From Acanthaster planci (Eukaryota > Echinodermata > Asteroidea > Valvatida > Acanthasteridae), in the NCBI RefSeq assembly GCF_001949145.1, contig NW_019091650.1, positions 126,001-178,726 of the forward strand: 52,726 nucleotides of DNA, written 5' to 3'. The notes beneath the pieces are model-generated. The model did not search any database. It saw only the letters and a program-made list of their open reading frames with translations, and was not told the origin of the DNA. Shown piece by piece: positions 22,337 to 35,518 of this stretch. A program made the position numbers and the translations under genes. Position 1 is the first letter of the stretch. Each line of letters begins with the position of its first letter.

Positions 22337-25300
22337 TGGGTGGGATCAACAATGGAATAAATCACCGTTAATTTAAGGAAATTAGTTCACTTCGTCTTGC
22401 TGCTATGAGGTAAGTTATGGTCGCCTGACTGCCATGTCGTATTTCATATCAAAGACATACGGGAAAAATGATTTGCTGATTTAGCCCTGTGGGTACAAAT
22501 TATAGATACAGAACACTGGACGAGTACCCATCACGACTGTCTCAGGTGACTGACGCTCTTCATAATCGCTGCCGCTGACATTGGCTCTTCATGTGTTACA
22601 TACCTGCGGGGACATTCAGACTTGTATGTTGTAGATGATTAACTGGTTTCATTCTTTTGCTTCGTGCACGAGAGCGGCTCATAGGCGCAACTTGAGGTAT
22701 AAGAGTGCCGCGTGCAAGCTGCAATCGGCGCCGATATATCATCTTGGGGCCCGGCGTATAATGATGACACGGCAGCGCGTGTACACATTCAGGGCGAGCG
22801 GCGGCAGAAAAATTAGCCGGCAGTGCCCCCCAAGGAAAAGATGACGGCAGATTTTCTGCGAGGCCCAGTCGCCCATGGGAAGGGAGCAAATTATGGCGCG
22901 GGGAGACCCGTTTGACTCACTCCGCGTCTCTTTGTGGTATGAGAGTAATGAAAGTCTTGAAAGCGGGGAGGAATTTTAATCCCACCTTCTTGGGCAATTT
23001 AGGAGAAATATGATGCATGTACAACGTCTATTTGCATTCATTCGTTGGCAGATGAAACTTCGCTTCTCCGCTACCGTCGAACATCAAATTTGAAAGATAG
23101 CACAGCGCAAAATGATGGTTTATTTTTCTTGCTGTAATGCAAATACCAAATACACAGTTCACAATTTCTCTCATATTAAATGTACGTTGGATCAAACATC
23201 GTGTAATGTTAGAGAAAGAAAATGAAATTATATTGGGAAAACTTACAAACCACTTTAATTTTTTGTAAATTTAGAGGACTACGAGATGTTTTGAGTTGCC
23301 TGGCATTTCAGTTATTATGTTGCAGAATTACTGTATCTACTTGCTCGTGCCAAAAACCTTCGTTATTCTCAAGAAACCATTCCTAATTCAAGGGAAGATA
23401 CGTTTATAATTTTTAGTCAATGCCTTCGCAGTAAAAAGAGCCGCACCTGATCTTACATTACCGGAGCTCTGTCTTGTTTTGTTACCTTTACCGTGTTATA
23501 TAAACACCTTAACACGTGTTGTGAATATTTGAAAACGTCACGTGTGTGAAAGTGTTCTCTGAAAAAGTTGTCTCGAATATCAAACGAAATTACCCAGAAA
23601 CTTGTAGAATAAGATTAATTGAAAGGTCAAGTCAATGGCATTGTATGGAGAACCGTTAACTTGCCCGTATTAACCCCGTGTACTTTACGTGAAATCAAGG
23701 ACGCCAAGTAATTTCCCGTAAACTTACTGATTGAGTTTCTTTACAGTGTTCATGGAAAGAAAAACGTGGTTTTGCATTATTTCGATGTACAAAAAAAATG
23801 TAGCTGTTAATTTTTTTTAATGATGCGTAGGTGTCATTAAGGTTTTCAATTATTCCAGGCATTGTCGGCCACCATTTTCTCTTCTCGAAACCGTGACTCC
23901 AGAGAAGGGACTCGACCAATTCCGTTGAAAGGCAACCGCCTTAAGGTACCCATCCTCCGAAGACAGCCAGACGGTCTCCAAAGGTCACGTCTGTCTAATC
24001 ACAGGTTTCCGTTATTTAAAAAGGCAATATCGTAATGAACACGGACCGGCCAAGCCGACCGGAATAAAGGAGGTAGATCGGGAGAAGGAGGTTCATTCAG
24101 CTAACAGTAATGTGGCAAACCATTCAAAAATCATGCACGAAGCGGCGGGGTTTGCATCGTGACCCCTTTTTATCCCACTCCACAAATAGCTTCGTTAGCG
24201 TCCAGTGGATTTTGTTTTACGTTTCGAAATTTGCTTTTAACTAAGTGGTACCATTTCCTGCGCAACGCCTATCCCTGCAGGCCCTAGACGGTCGAACTCG
24301 TGTCAATTTATGCCCAAAACGGTACCTTTACCAAGACGTTTTGTCACAAACTAAGACCAAAAGTCTCCGGTTTCTGGTCAGGAGCAGAAGTGGTACGGCG
24401 ATGCAGCTGTTTTTTTTTTTTTTTTTTTTTTTACTGTTCCTTTTTTTTCTGGAAATGATGTACGATAACGCGCAATGTACATCGCAACGGCATGCGCACG
24501 TAACTCCGGCCGCTACCAACACTAAAATAGACCGGTCCCCGCACTTTTACTCAATTAAGCATTTTAGCTTGTACATGTACACAGGACATAAGATTACCTC
24601 GTTTGTTCTGGTTCCCAGATGTAAAAGAAAACTACAGAAATGACGTCATCTGAAAAAAAGCGTGCCCGACTAAATGTATTGGGAACTACAGGGATTCCTT
24701 CACAGTACGTATCACTCAACCATACCCTATCAAAACATGTTAAAATTAGGCAGTAGCAGGATTCCAATCGATTAAGCAAGTTTGGCAGCTTTTGGGCATA
24801 GTTTTACACCAAATAAAAAATTTTTTGCCGATGCGCGCACTGACCAGTAACCAGAGATGGGGGGGGTTGAAACAAAACCTCAAACCAATAGAGGGCGCAA
24901 TAACTCCCTCGGGTTCTTACGTGCCAAGAGAAGGGCGTTTTCTTCAGTGTTGTTGCCACAGACAATGGGATAATGCTGGATTTAATCAAGGAAAAAAGCC
25001 ATTTTTACCATCATAACTGTTCGCTGTTCCTGCTACGTCCCACGAGCACCACAAGACAATACAGCGATAATGATGATTGAGTGTACGCGCACATTGCCAT
25101 AATTATTGGTCGTGAAAACACATGAGAAATTGGACTTCACGGCAGCTGGAATCAGCTGTACTGGTTAGTAGCACCAATTTGATTTACTCCATAGCTCTTA
25201 CCCTGCTCTTCGTGTGTTCAAGGTTTCTGAAAAGAAGCATTCCATTGAACAAATATGGTACTGTCGCCTTGGTTACAGTTGACCCGTGACAGTGACATTA

Positions 25301-28300
25301 CACCGAACCACGGTATATTAGAGAGTGTCATTCTGCTGCACATCAGCAGAAAGACGGAATGAATATCAGTATAATCCTTAGTCCATACAACTGGTTGTTC
25401 CTGTCAGGTCCGTGGGATTACGAAAAACTGTCGACTGACCTGGTACAACATTGAGGTATACTTAGAACCAAGACTGAATGCGAGCAGAGGTTTGATAATA
25501 CCTGGCAAAACTACTCCGAGCTGTCCTCAAGAGACTTGTCATTCCGTGCGGGATAAACGTTTTCAGCTATTCTCGACATAGGCTATGACAGGGAGCTAAA
25601 CTAACGATCTTGTGTGGTTCATGGAAATGTTTTTTATCTGACTCGGGACAATGACACAAGAGCTCAGAAGGAGTTGGAAACTAAATCATCTTGACAATGC
25701 TAGCTATTTGCTGCCCCGCCGGGAGTTTTCGGGCGTATTTCACCGATCAGCCGGCAAACAGCGACTCTTACCCGGCTCATTTTCTGCAATCACACTGCGA
25801 CGACTTCTCTCCACAGCCGGGAGTTGGGCAGAAAGAAAAGAACAGGGTACGGAGCAATCGATAGAACTGGAGGCAATGGAATTACGTCTTGCCATCGCTG
25901 CGAGAAGAAAACAAGGCAAGGTCATACGTGCAAATCCCTCACGTTCTCTCGCTATATACCACCGACCAGAGTTCCGATATGTCCGTAGCTAGAGGCATCC
26001 AGGTGTGGTGACACAATCCGGTCCCCCCCCCCCGCACTGCATCCGGTGTTTGTCTCGGACTCGTTTCCAGGTGAATTGGGGAAAGAAAAACCCTGATTGG
26101 AATTTGAAAATCGAGGGGTTTTGGTTTCCACGTCGGAGGCCGCAAGGGAAATTTTGTGGCTGGAAGATTTCACTGGAACGGGTTTAATGATGGTCTTGCT
26201 GGCGCTTATACTTTGTGACCCCTGGGGGGCAACTCAATCGCAACGGCCCCGGCTGGGCAGACGACAAGACCATGAACTTACTTTGCTTTCATCAATATTA
26301 TGACTGGCCATTGGGGCATGAAATAGCAATACAAACCATGAAGTTTAAAACAAGCAACAAACATCCCATACCTAGTTTGGAGGACCACAATGGTTTTGAA
26401 TATAACTGGCTTGATACATTATTCATTACCTTTCCAGAGAGTGCACTGCAATCTCACACGCACCGATTCATGAAGAGCGGCAAATCCGATACCCATGGAG
26501 AAAACTACCATTCAAACGACGTAGTCAAAACCCAGTTTTTGAGTTTGATGAACACGACAGCAGGAACGCAATATGCCTTTTGCGAGTTACCGTTGAATAA
26601 AATCTGGTACACTGAGTTATCTGATTGCACATAAACAGAACCATTTGAATTCCCCAGACTAAAGACACTGTTTCAATACCTATACCCAGCAAGAAATGAG
26701 ACCGAGGGGTACCCCCCCAGTATGTCCAATCCCTATACACATCCCATACTATTGTTACTTAACACATCCCCCCAAGATATCTGAAAGGAATTCCCCAGAT
26801 TCCTGCGAGACAATGACCAACACAAAGCAGGGGGGGGGGTTCTCTCCGTCTCATGTCTTGCTGCATATGTCTATACCCCGTGATTCGGGGCAAGCTTTCG
26901 CGTACCGACCACCATCTCTGGAATGGACTGGTTCCTTTGTGCCCTTCTTATCCATTGGAAACAGTGAATTGTTGCAAGGCGTTTCTGATGTACCCAAGCA
27001 AAAGCCTGCCCCAAATCACGAGGTATAGCAACAGTGTCTTTAGTATGGATAATTCAAACTGTTATGTCCAAGCGAATTTAAAGAACTCAACGTGCCAGAC
27101 TGAAGTCAAAATAAACTTACAAAAGGGTTGTTGCTGAGAACCAACATCCTGTCGATATTTGCAAACCGGGTTTTCATTCCCCACTTTGTGGAGTTGACGA
27201 AGAACATTAAGAAAAAGGGTGGACTTTTGAAAAATTGGCTAACGGCGTGATTTTTGCGATTCGCCCGTGGTCAAGTAAGGATATTCGAAAAGCGGTCCAA
27301 TATTGCATCATCGGAGAGAGGTTAATATGCACGAAAAGGAAGTTTCGAATTGCTCGTACAAGGGGCGTTGGCAGGAAACAGGCAACCGAAGCTGTGAAGG
27401 AATTGTTTAAATTAGTTCGGTACCCTGTTTGTCAACTGTGGTGGTACATTTTAACCCTGTATCAGTGTCTCCTTAAAGTATGCAACAAATGCGATACGAA
27501 ATGGAGTGACGATGGGGGTAATTGTTTTCGAGAACGCAGGTGACACAGTCATGCTGCATTATAGTTAATATGAACACGAGATCGACGCACTGGAAAGATC
27601 GCCTAGCTATGTTATCAAATTCCAGCTGCTTCGTCCAAGAAATGATTCATGCCACATGTTGGCAAATCTCCTCATATCCTCATATCCGCAGGCAGCCATC
27701 CTTGGTATCCCAATCGTGTAGTCACTGAGAGAAAAAAATTATTGATGGATGGAAACTGGGCAGTGATGTATCGGCCTGTCGCCCGGCCGGGAAGGCCACG
27801 TGGGCCCGGCGCGCTCACCTGCTCGGGAAATGTTACCGCCCCGGTCCCCGGCGGTGTGAAACAAAACATTGCTGTCGTGTTCAGTCCCAACAGCTCCGCC
27901 GGGGCCATACCAGCCATAGCTGTCTAATTCGAACGGGGACGTTCACCGACAAACCCTTCCGGGTGGAATTCCATCAGTTGCCAAAACTGTGGACTTCAGA
28001 TGTGAAGGGGTGTTTCATTTTTAACAAAAATACGCGCTCGCTTCGGGGGCGTGGCTAGGCAAACAACTTTGGATCGCCACGCGTGCTGCAATAATGTTTT
28101 TTTGAAACTGTTCAGTTCAGCTGTCAGTTTGCAAAACGCATTAAGAACTTTGATAGATTGTGTTTATCCATTGGATAATGTTTAGGAAGTGAACATCAAA
28201 TGTTTGGCATCTAAACGTGTTTACAATGTGATTTGTTTCTATTGCCAAACACAGTTTTCAGAGAGTGTGGTGCTACGATTTGTAAAGTTATACTTCAAGG

Positions 28301-28492
28301 CTTGTGGACCAAAGCAACTATAGAGAAAATACGTTCCGCGACGGAAAAATGATTGCAACCGTAACAGTTTATCAATCATTACAGTCATTACACACTGTAT
28401 GATCTGAGGTCGAGTATGTTGTTCAGTTATTTCTGTAATCGTGTAATTTCATGAACCGATCGAGGGCCCTACGTTATCAGAGTTGCCATATT
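22337..28492. other. non-coding stretch
   Basis: No convincing exon was recognised. GC-richer patches occur at about 22660-22920 and 27776-27930. A T23 run lies at 24410-24432, CRE-like TGACGTCA at 24641-24648, CCAATAGAGGGCGC at 24885-24898, and GGGGGCGTGGCT at 28045-28056. A 139-codon open frame (26215-26634) and a 113-codon frame (25651-25992) carry no known domain. Confidence 0.5.
24410..24432 (+). repeat. poly-T run (23 T)
   Basis: An uninterrupted T tract. It could be the tail of a minus-strand retroposed sequence, but no target duplication or retrogene body was recognised next to it. Confidence 0.95.
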
Positions 28493-28893
28493 GGGCAAGT
28501 TTTATCAAGGACCACTAGTTGACTAGGGGTTGGTTCGTGACGTACCTATAGCGCATGTGCAGTGAAGTTAAAGTGCAAACGACCTACAGTCAACCGTTGT
28601 CAGGTCATTAGGACAAAGGGGGTAAAAGGTGGCCGCAGGAAGGGCAGAATAGCAGAAATAAGTGAAAACGGTCGTTTACTAGTGTCATACTGTTTTTCCA
28701 GTATTTTTCTTATAACTGGTCCTCTCTGCACTGTGCCATTAAAAAGGGTTTATGGCACCCAACGATGCGACCGACCTCGATAGGCTGGTCGCAAAAAGTT
28801 GACATGACTAGTGCGACCATCGTCGACTAGCTTGCGTTCGATCGCAGTTAGTCGAACTATATGGTTAACTATGGTCCTTCATCGAACTTGCCC
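28493..28893. mobile_element. 401-bp terminal-inverted-repeat element (MITE-like)
   Basis: The left end (28493-28523) and the reverse complement of the right end (28893-28864) match over about 31 bp with four mismatches and one gap, sharing GGGCAAGTT, AAGGACCA and TAGTT. The interior has no transposase frame. Direct target duplications are not obvious, so the exact ends and superfamily are open. The right part is rich in GTCGAC- and GCGACC-type short palindromes. Confidence 0.72.
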
Positions 28894-31800
28894 ATGAGTG
28901 TCACCGTTATTGGAAACAAACCACGTGCCAGTGCGTACGAACAGTTGGTATACAGTGGTTGCGCCCTCTACTATACAGTCATAACGAACAGTCAATATTG
29001 TTTCCAAAATCTGAAGTTGGCGCTGCTCTCTCTCTCTCTCCCTCACTGTTGCCTAAAGCTCTGCATTTACCTGTCCCCTCTATTAAGCACCAACTACTGC
29101 CGCGAACTTGACATGGCTGGCTGTACCCCTCGCTATCTTCCATAACGAACGGCTGCAGCCTCTTTCGGGTTGAGCTCCAAAGCCTGTCCGAATCGTTTAG
29201 CTGTAGTAGCGCCCTCTAGACATCATGACCGAGTAAGCCAACCCGTACACGCATCGCCAGCTTGTTTATGTTTTCACTGGACATCGTACAATGGGACTAT
29301 CATTAATTTCAGCGATTTCTGGCCAGATGAGGGCACTGATATGGCGCCATTTGGGGTACAAACAGATGTGAAAAAAAGCTTGAGACATAGTTTCAAGAGT
29401 GACTTTTTACATTTGTAGAAATAATTTTGTTCTGTTTGTACACGAAACTCGTGTCTTTACAATGACCTCATTCAAAAACTTTCGCCTTTTCCGAAGATAT
29501 CAGAAACATGTGCTAGAATAATAAAAATGCTCAGATAGAAAAAGTTGGATTTGAAGGCTGGCTGCAGATCCCAGTGTTTAATCAATATAAGCGACATTTG
29601 GCGGTTCTGCATTTCGAAAGAACTCGGTAACAGCAAGCTATGCACGGATGCGTCCTCTGGGATATTATACTTAAAGTGCTGTACTCTTCTAACATTGTCT
29701 ACCACCCTCTACCTCCTATCTGTACGAATCTTTCACTTGCGGCACCAGCAGGAAAGACGCTCTCACTGCTCCCAGACGGTTTGAACCGGTTGTTCGCGGT
29801 TTAATGGGCGGCTATTAGGGGCTTCAACCCTGCACGATGAGTCCTGTTTCAATTCCCAGTTAGTTACGGTGTTGGAGTTCCTCTTCTCCTGATATATCTA
29901 TGGAACGTCACTGGGCTGAAGCACTATTAAACCACTCTCCTTTGGAATTCAGGGTTAATCAGATACATGCTTGTTGATTGCACAGTAAATAAATTTAAGT
30001 CTCTGCCAAGTTACGTCAACTGCCAGTATACCAATGTAACCAATATATAAAAGAGGGAGACTGCGTAAAATTCTAAAAGCGGCGGTTAAGCTTGGATGCG
30101 GGGCCGCAGTTAATTGTGTGTGTGTGGTTTTTGTGCTAATTATTTCTTATAGGCCTAATGTTATAATTAGGTATCCTTTTTCTTTCTTTTTTTGGGGGGG
30201 TCAAAGTTTTAGCGCTTGATTTCTGCTAGGAGTTTTACGTGAAATTTCCTTTCGGGACCCTCATAAAGTACGTACGGGGGCTGGCATTTGTTGTGGACGT
30301 TTCGTTGATGTTGCAAACATGCAGGGGAAGATGGGTCCACGGCAGTGCGTACGCGGAGCAATATTACAGATTGACATGATATTCATGCACTTTCTCCTAT
30401 TTACACCTAACGGGAACTTTGTTTCTGTGCGATGACATGGCCACGACATGAGATAACGCTAGTAATTTGCTTTGCTACATGAAGACACTGACGAACATGA
30501 TACCTGTGGATTACATATTAAACGTTCACGTCCCACCTCAAGGATTAGAAGAAATAAAGAACCATGCAGCCGATCTTCCGATATGTCAGATCTGGATTGA
30601 CCGTTTTTAGATACGCCCCCGTCGATTTCACTGTCCGTGTGTAACCACAAAATTAAGTTTAGGGATAACTATTGTGAATTATGAAGTAGGCAGTTGGACT
30701 ATTTTCGTCACTGACCGCCCTTGAACATTTCAAGAAGGATGACGTAAAGTATACTCGAAATTGCTAGATTTCTTTGTGAAGTCCAGGAGAGAACCGTGAC
30801 AGGTTTCCGAGAGCTACATTTATGACCTCTTTATTTCCTTGGCCTAGTCACCAGCAAGGACTGCGAATTTCAAGACCCCGTAGTCCTCTGAAGAATATTA
30901 TGTACAATGAAGGGACTGGGAGTATCTTGCCAGTTACTGCAGCATTGAGACGTACACCAAATGTGCCACTTTCATAGACTATAAGACGAACAAAATTTCC
31001 AGCAATAAATGACCTGCAAGGGCCAACATAGGCGTCTATTTAGACATGAAAGCACATTATTAAAAGTTCAACAAAATGTCGGTATTTCATTTTCTTTTTA
31101 GTGCATTGTGTTTGTCTAGCTAATGTGCATTATCAGTGCACATAAAACTCGATTGGACAAATGCATTACAGTTGGCGATTTACACTGTAATTAGTCATTC
31201 TTGGTGTTTGCTTGTCCCCTCTAGTTCACCTCCCCATTATTCAGAGCAAATAAGGCAATGGAGGCTGGACTTTCTGAAAGAATCGGGAGGTATTGCTTAT
31301 GTTGCCCCATTCGTGCGAAAATAATGGAACGCCGAGACAGAACGGTGACGTTACGGGAGGAGTTTAATTCAGCCTAAATGGCTAGTGCTCCTGTACTTAA
31401 CATATCACACTCCTATTATATCAGAGAGTAAGGAAGGTCCCGACGCACCAGCTGCAATCAAATTACCCAGACAAAAGCAGTATAATACCGCCCTGAGTTT
31501 GCTCGTCGAGGCGGAAGTATTTCGGAAGTAGAGAGGGGAAAATGTGTTTTCCCTATAAACATATTGATTGCCTCTGGTGCGGGCAGTAATATGAAAAGGG
31601 CAGAGAGCAGAGAGGGTAAGATCAGCCAGCAGAACAGGGAGGAAAAGATCACGATCTGCTTTCAGTCGCGACTGAACGATCAACGAACTGACGGTAGTCT
31701 ACCGGGGACATTTTGTGGTTGCCGAGGGCGGGTATGGAATCTGCCTGCGTGGCCGCTAATGTTTGTTGACGCTTTGCCTAGACTTGATTCAAGTCGGAAT

Positions 31801-32950
31801 GCCATTGCTCGAGTCCCAGCCATATACATACACAACAGGTCAACGAGAGACGCATGCAATCGCCTGCCTCGTGCTAGTTTCCTCCTCCTAATTGGCATTG
31901 TTTGATTTGCTCAGGCATGTCAGTGTTTTGTTTTGTTTTGTTTTTTACCTGCAAGCTTGAAGTAAATGTGTTCAGGTATTGGCAAAGACATGGGATATAT
32001 GTGCATTTGCTCAAATGATTCGGTTAAAATGGCATATAATTGTTTGATCACAATTGTAAAAAAAAACTTCTCGAGTCAAGTTTGGGTATAATAGCTGGAC
32101 TGTATACAAGCGGTGGCAATGCACTGCCCACAGTAATGACTGTAGAAATTGGTATAACGCAAGACATATCGTTTCATTCATTTTAAAATCTTTAGACATC
32201 CAGAATTTAAAGATAAATTCAACAAGGTAAATAGCCTGATGAGATGTGACAGAACAACTGAAGTATCAAAACTGTCATCAAATGATGTGTTTTCATCCAC
32301 CCCCCCCCCGATTTTTAAAAAAAGGTAAAAAAAAAAGTACGGTTAAATATCAAACAGAAAAAAATATATATGTATAAAAAGAAAGATAAAAATTACAAAA
32401 CCTTGCAACACAGACCACATGAATTAAATCTTAACAATTTCTAAAACTCCTCCCACAATCAACCTCTGAATCCCCATCAAAACCTACAGGAAAACCAACC
32501 ACCCATCAGAAATTGTAGGCGTCGGTGCGAGCTGTGTTACAAAACGCTACGCCACATACAGAATTCTCCACGCACAATTGAGCGCTGAATACATGTTGTA
32601 AAAGACTCCTCCACGAGAGTGTTTCGAATCCGCCATCAAGTTTCGAAAAGCGGGAAACGAACAGCCCCACTGTTGTATACGTCAGTATACGAATTTTGTT
32701 ATGGTGACATGTTTAACATCCCACTGTCTATGTTTATAATCAGTCATATAGTCAGCCTTACAGGGAAACTTGCAGTTTGGCCTTAAGAGACAAATCCAAG
32801 TACCTCCTGCTTTCGACAGGAATCAGCCCCCGATAACATCAGCCTATATATATCCTCATTTAGACTGCTCTACGTATCCTGGTGAAATACGGGTGACTTT
32901 TCGCTGTACACCTCCAAGTTTATTGATATGTTTGACGCCATCCACCTCGC
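28894..32950. other. non-coding stretch
   Basis: Contains two GCGCCCTCTA motifs (28961 and 29209), a short (CT)n at about 29026-29042, a (TG)n of six units near 30117, TAGGCCTA at 30150-30157 and a (TTTTG)n at 31925-31948. No coding exon or RNA gene was recognised. Confidence 0.55.
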
Positions 32951-33220
32951 ACAGAAGCACCCTCATCGGTTGAAAAGAGCCCTAGGCCTATTGGTCGGGA
33001 GTGTTCATTTCGTTGACAGCGATAAGACCATAACGTGGGCACTTCGTTCGTGAACCTGAGAAGTTCGGTTCCGACCAAAGGATTCTCCGTTGCTAAGACA
33101 GCTGCGCCCTCTGTTGGTCCAGCTTGAGGCTCATGAACCAACCAAACTGGTGAACAGTAAAACAATGGAAGCACAGAGGTGGGAATAAAGCGTTACATCA
33201 GAAACAGCACTGCCTACCAC
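32951..33220 (+). repeat. dispersed repeat, copy A
   Basis: Shares ordered blocks with 34801-35030: GGTTGAAAAGAGC, a GTTCATTTCGTT-like block, TCCGTTGCTA, GCGCCCTCT and finally GAAACAGCACTGC. Spacing is similar (about 270 bp against 230 bp). It abuts the end of the minus-strand LINE remnant, so it might be that LINE's 3' region; copy B would then be a 5'-truncated relative. This is inference. Confidence 0.7.
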
Positions 33221-33279
33221 AAAACGACAGAATTCTGTAGCATGGTTACATTTAGAAACAGCTTCTCCTGAACTTGCTT

Positions 33280-33831
33280 GTCCCATGGTGCATTGCAGCC
33301 TAAAATTTGGAGAGTCTCAATTCAGAGACGATCTCGCGCTAACAGCTACACTGGCTTAGGCATCTGCTGTCTCCAAGTCAGAGCCATTGCCTTACACTTG
33401 TCGGGGTTCAATCGAAGAGACCTGCACTTGACCCATTCCTGGATAGAGTACAAATCCCGTTGCAGTTGATCGTCATTCATTATAGTGTAGGCCTGTCGAT
33501 GGATGAAAACTTTATCATCATACTGAACACTGGATGATGCGAGGGTCATTTGCATATAGATCAAAATAGTAAACTACGGGGAAAAGATCCCTGTGGCACC
33601 CCTTAGCTGACAGACAACCCTTGTAAACGCTGCAAGCGATCTGAGACGAAACGAATTAGCCATCCCATCAGAGCAGCACCAAGTATGTGCTATGTCAATA
33701 AATGTCCTGCAGGAAATTGAGTCGAAGGCTTGACTGAAATTCAGCGAAATAAGATCCACGGCTGAGATCTTAGAGTCGAGGGACCAACACCTGTTTGTTG
33801 TAGCAGACATGACCTGAGAGCGGTGGAACAA
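33280..33831 (-). pseudogene. LINE (jockey/CR1-type) reverse transcriptase remnant
   Basis: Read on the minus strand, two frames together follow a non-LTR RT: VDLISLNFSQAFDSIS (motif A; usual pattern LDFSKAFD), a middle segment with GATGIFSP (from a GVPQGS.L.P block), then YDDKVFIHR (motif C, usually FADD) and DQLQRDLYSIQEWVKCRSLRLNPDKCKAM, here quoted in two parts: DQLQRDLYSIQEWVK and LRLNPDKCKAM. That last segment is very typical of jockey/CR1 RT thumbs. The first catalytic Asp of motif A is Asn and the FADD block is shortened, and a frameshift separates the two halves near 33570. No endonuclease domain or ORF1 was seen. The call is firm for a LINE RT, less so for the clade. Confidence 0.85.
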
Positions 33832-34800
33832 GATCGGCTGAACTAGCCATCATGAGGCCATGAGGGGTGGTTCCTCCTGAACAACCGCCCGCCCAGTGCC
33901 TCAGATTGTGTAGTGGGTTGTGCTCTGATGATATTATCGAATATTACCTGACCCTTTGGCTCACAAACATCCTCTCTCTAGCATGATCACTTTGTTTGTT
34001 TGAATCCATGCTAGTCATGCTGAAGGGAACGACGGATTCACCCTTGATCAAAAAACGCAGTGCAGACTACCAGCGATATATCAGTTGATACGCAGGGGGC
34101 TGGATCGAAAGCAATATTTTCCATCGTTTACTTCAAGAGGGTAGAATTGGCCAAGGATAATTATGTGCGGTTGTCGGATAAGGTAGGCGGAAGACCTAGG
34201 GACTTTGAGAACCTCCACCCTGTCGCCCAGATTCTGACAGGGAGTGCCTTATCGCCTGCCTGTTTTCCCGTATAGGCTTCCGCATGCGGTGAGATGGGTT
34301 CCTTTGGCGTCCGCAATGAATTCTGAGCTAAAGTTCGAAGGTGAAAATGTAGACCATCAGAACACGAGATCCCTGTATTTCCTGGCTCTGTCAGCGCCGC
34401 TGTAAACGCCCTAACCTATTTACGGACCCACATACACGCGCTAGCAAAAAGCAGTTACAGAAAGTGGCATGCCAAGTGATATTTTATAATAAAACACAAA
34501 GCCAGAAAAGCGTTCGGTATGCAAGGCGTTATGTTAATAAATATAGCACCCCTCAGGAAGAATCAAAGGTATAGCCATGATTTTCAACCCAGCAGACATG
34601 TTCGTTAGTCCGTGACGTCATACTTAACGAGACAGTTGATTGGATAGAAGGCACAACTGCAGTGCGTGCTGACCAATGGCTAATTTATTATTTAATATTT
34701 TTCTGTACCTAGATTTGTCGCCCTATAACGCGTGTCCACTCTCAGTGTAAACAGTATGAAACCAGGGTGATCGACATATTATATACCCTGTATAATCCGT
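33832..34800. other. non-coding stretch, possible further LINE debris
   Basis: The first 100 bp may continue the LINE RT upstream, but I cannot align them. A CRE-like TGACGTCA lies at 34613-34620. No other feature was recognised. Confidence 0.45.
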
Positions 34801-35030
34801 CCAAGCAGAATCAACCATCACTGGTTGAAAAGAGCAATGCTGGTAAGGGATGTTCGTTTTGTTACTAGCGAACCAGCGAAGCGGAGTTCACGCCAAGGGA
34901 GCATCCGTTGCTAGGAAAATCGCGCCCTCTCTTAGTCCCACTCGGGTCATACCCTTTACTTGCACGCTGCGTTAATATGGCCGCATGGTGCAAGTTTTGT
35001 AAACAAAAAGTGAAACAGCACTGCTACCAC
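34801..35030 (+). repeat. dispersed repeat, copy B
   Basis: Diverged copy of 32951-33220 in the same orientation. GGTTGAAAAGAGC begins at about 34823, TCCGTTGCTA at about 34903, GCGCCCTCT at 34922-34930 and GAAACAGCACTGC at about 35012. Between the blocks identity is low, so the copies are old. Confidence 0.7.
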
Positions 35031-35279
35031 TTCTGGGGTCTTACACAGTTTTACCCCCCGAGAAATGACGTTGAGTTTTATTTCTCCACATTTTATATTT
35101 TTCGAATAACTTTTTAACTTTTTGTCGAATTGAGCCAATATCTCATATGGGCTTATTCGAATTCCCAAAGAGACGAATATGTTTAAGACTGCATGGCCCC
35201 TTTGCCCTATAGCCGCAACCACAGGTGAGTACAGCCTGTTGAAAGACCAGTATCCCCAAGCTGCCCATAGCCCTGTGCA

Positions 35280-35518
35280 TGGGCGGAAATCTCTTCTCGA
35301 TCGTGGGGGGGGGGGACATCCATTTACACTTTTTTGTGCACACCGTGTTTATTATCTCATTCCATTTAGAAAAACTCAAAAGGGGAAATCCTTGATCCGT
35401 CAATTCCTTTAGTATTTTGTTTTGCTTAAAACATGGAGGGGGCATTCGACATTGTGTTCCCCCGAACCAAATTCATGGGGGAACGTGTCCCCCGTCTCCC
35501 CGGGATTTCCGCCCATGG
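35280..35518. mobile_element. 239-bp TIR element with 9-bp target duplication
   Basis: The unit is flanked by identical CCCTGTGCA copies (35271-35279 and 35519-35527). The left end TGGGCGGAAATC is inverted at the right end as GATTTCCGCCCA. Both ends then contain G-rich/C-rich tracts with a GGGGGACA / TGTCCCCC relation. It has no coding capacity. A 9-bp duplication suits Mutator-like or related DNA transposons, but an 8-bp hAT reading is also possible because the boundary can slide by a base. Confidence 0.82.

Noticed and set aside
26215-26634. 139-codon plus-strand open frame
   Set aside because: No recognisable domain or transposase motif and no splice support.
21902-34620. Three full CRE palindromes TGACGTCA (21902, 24641, 34613)
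   Set aside because: About one is expected by chance and none is placed at a recognised promoter.
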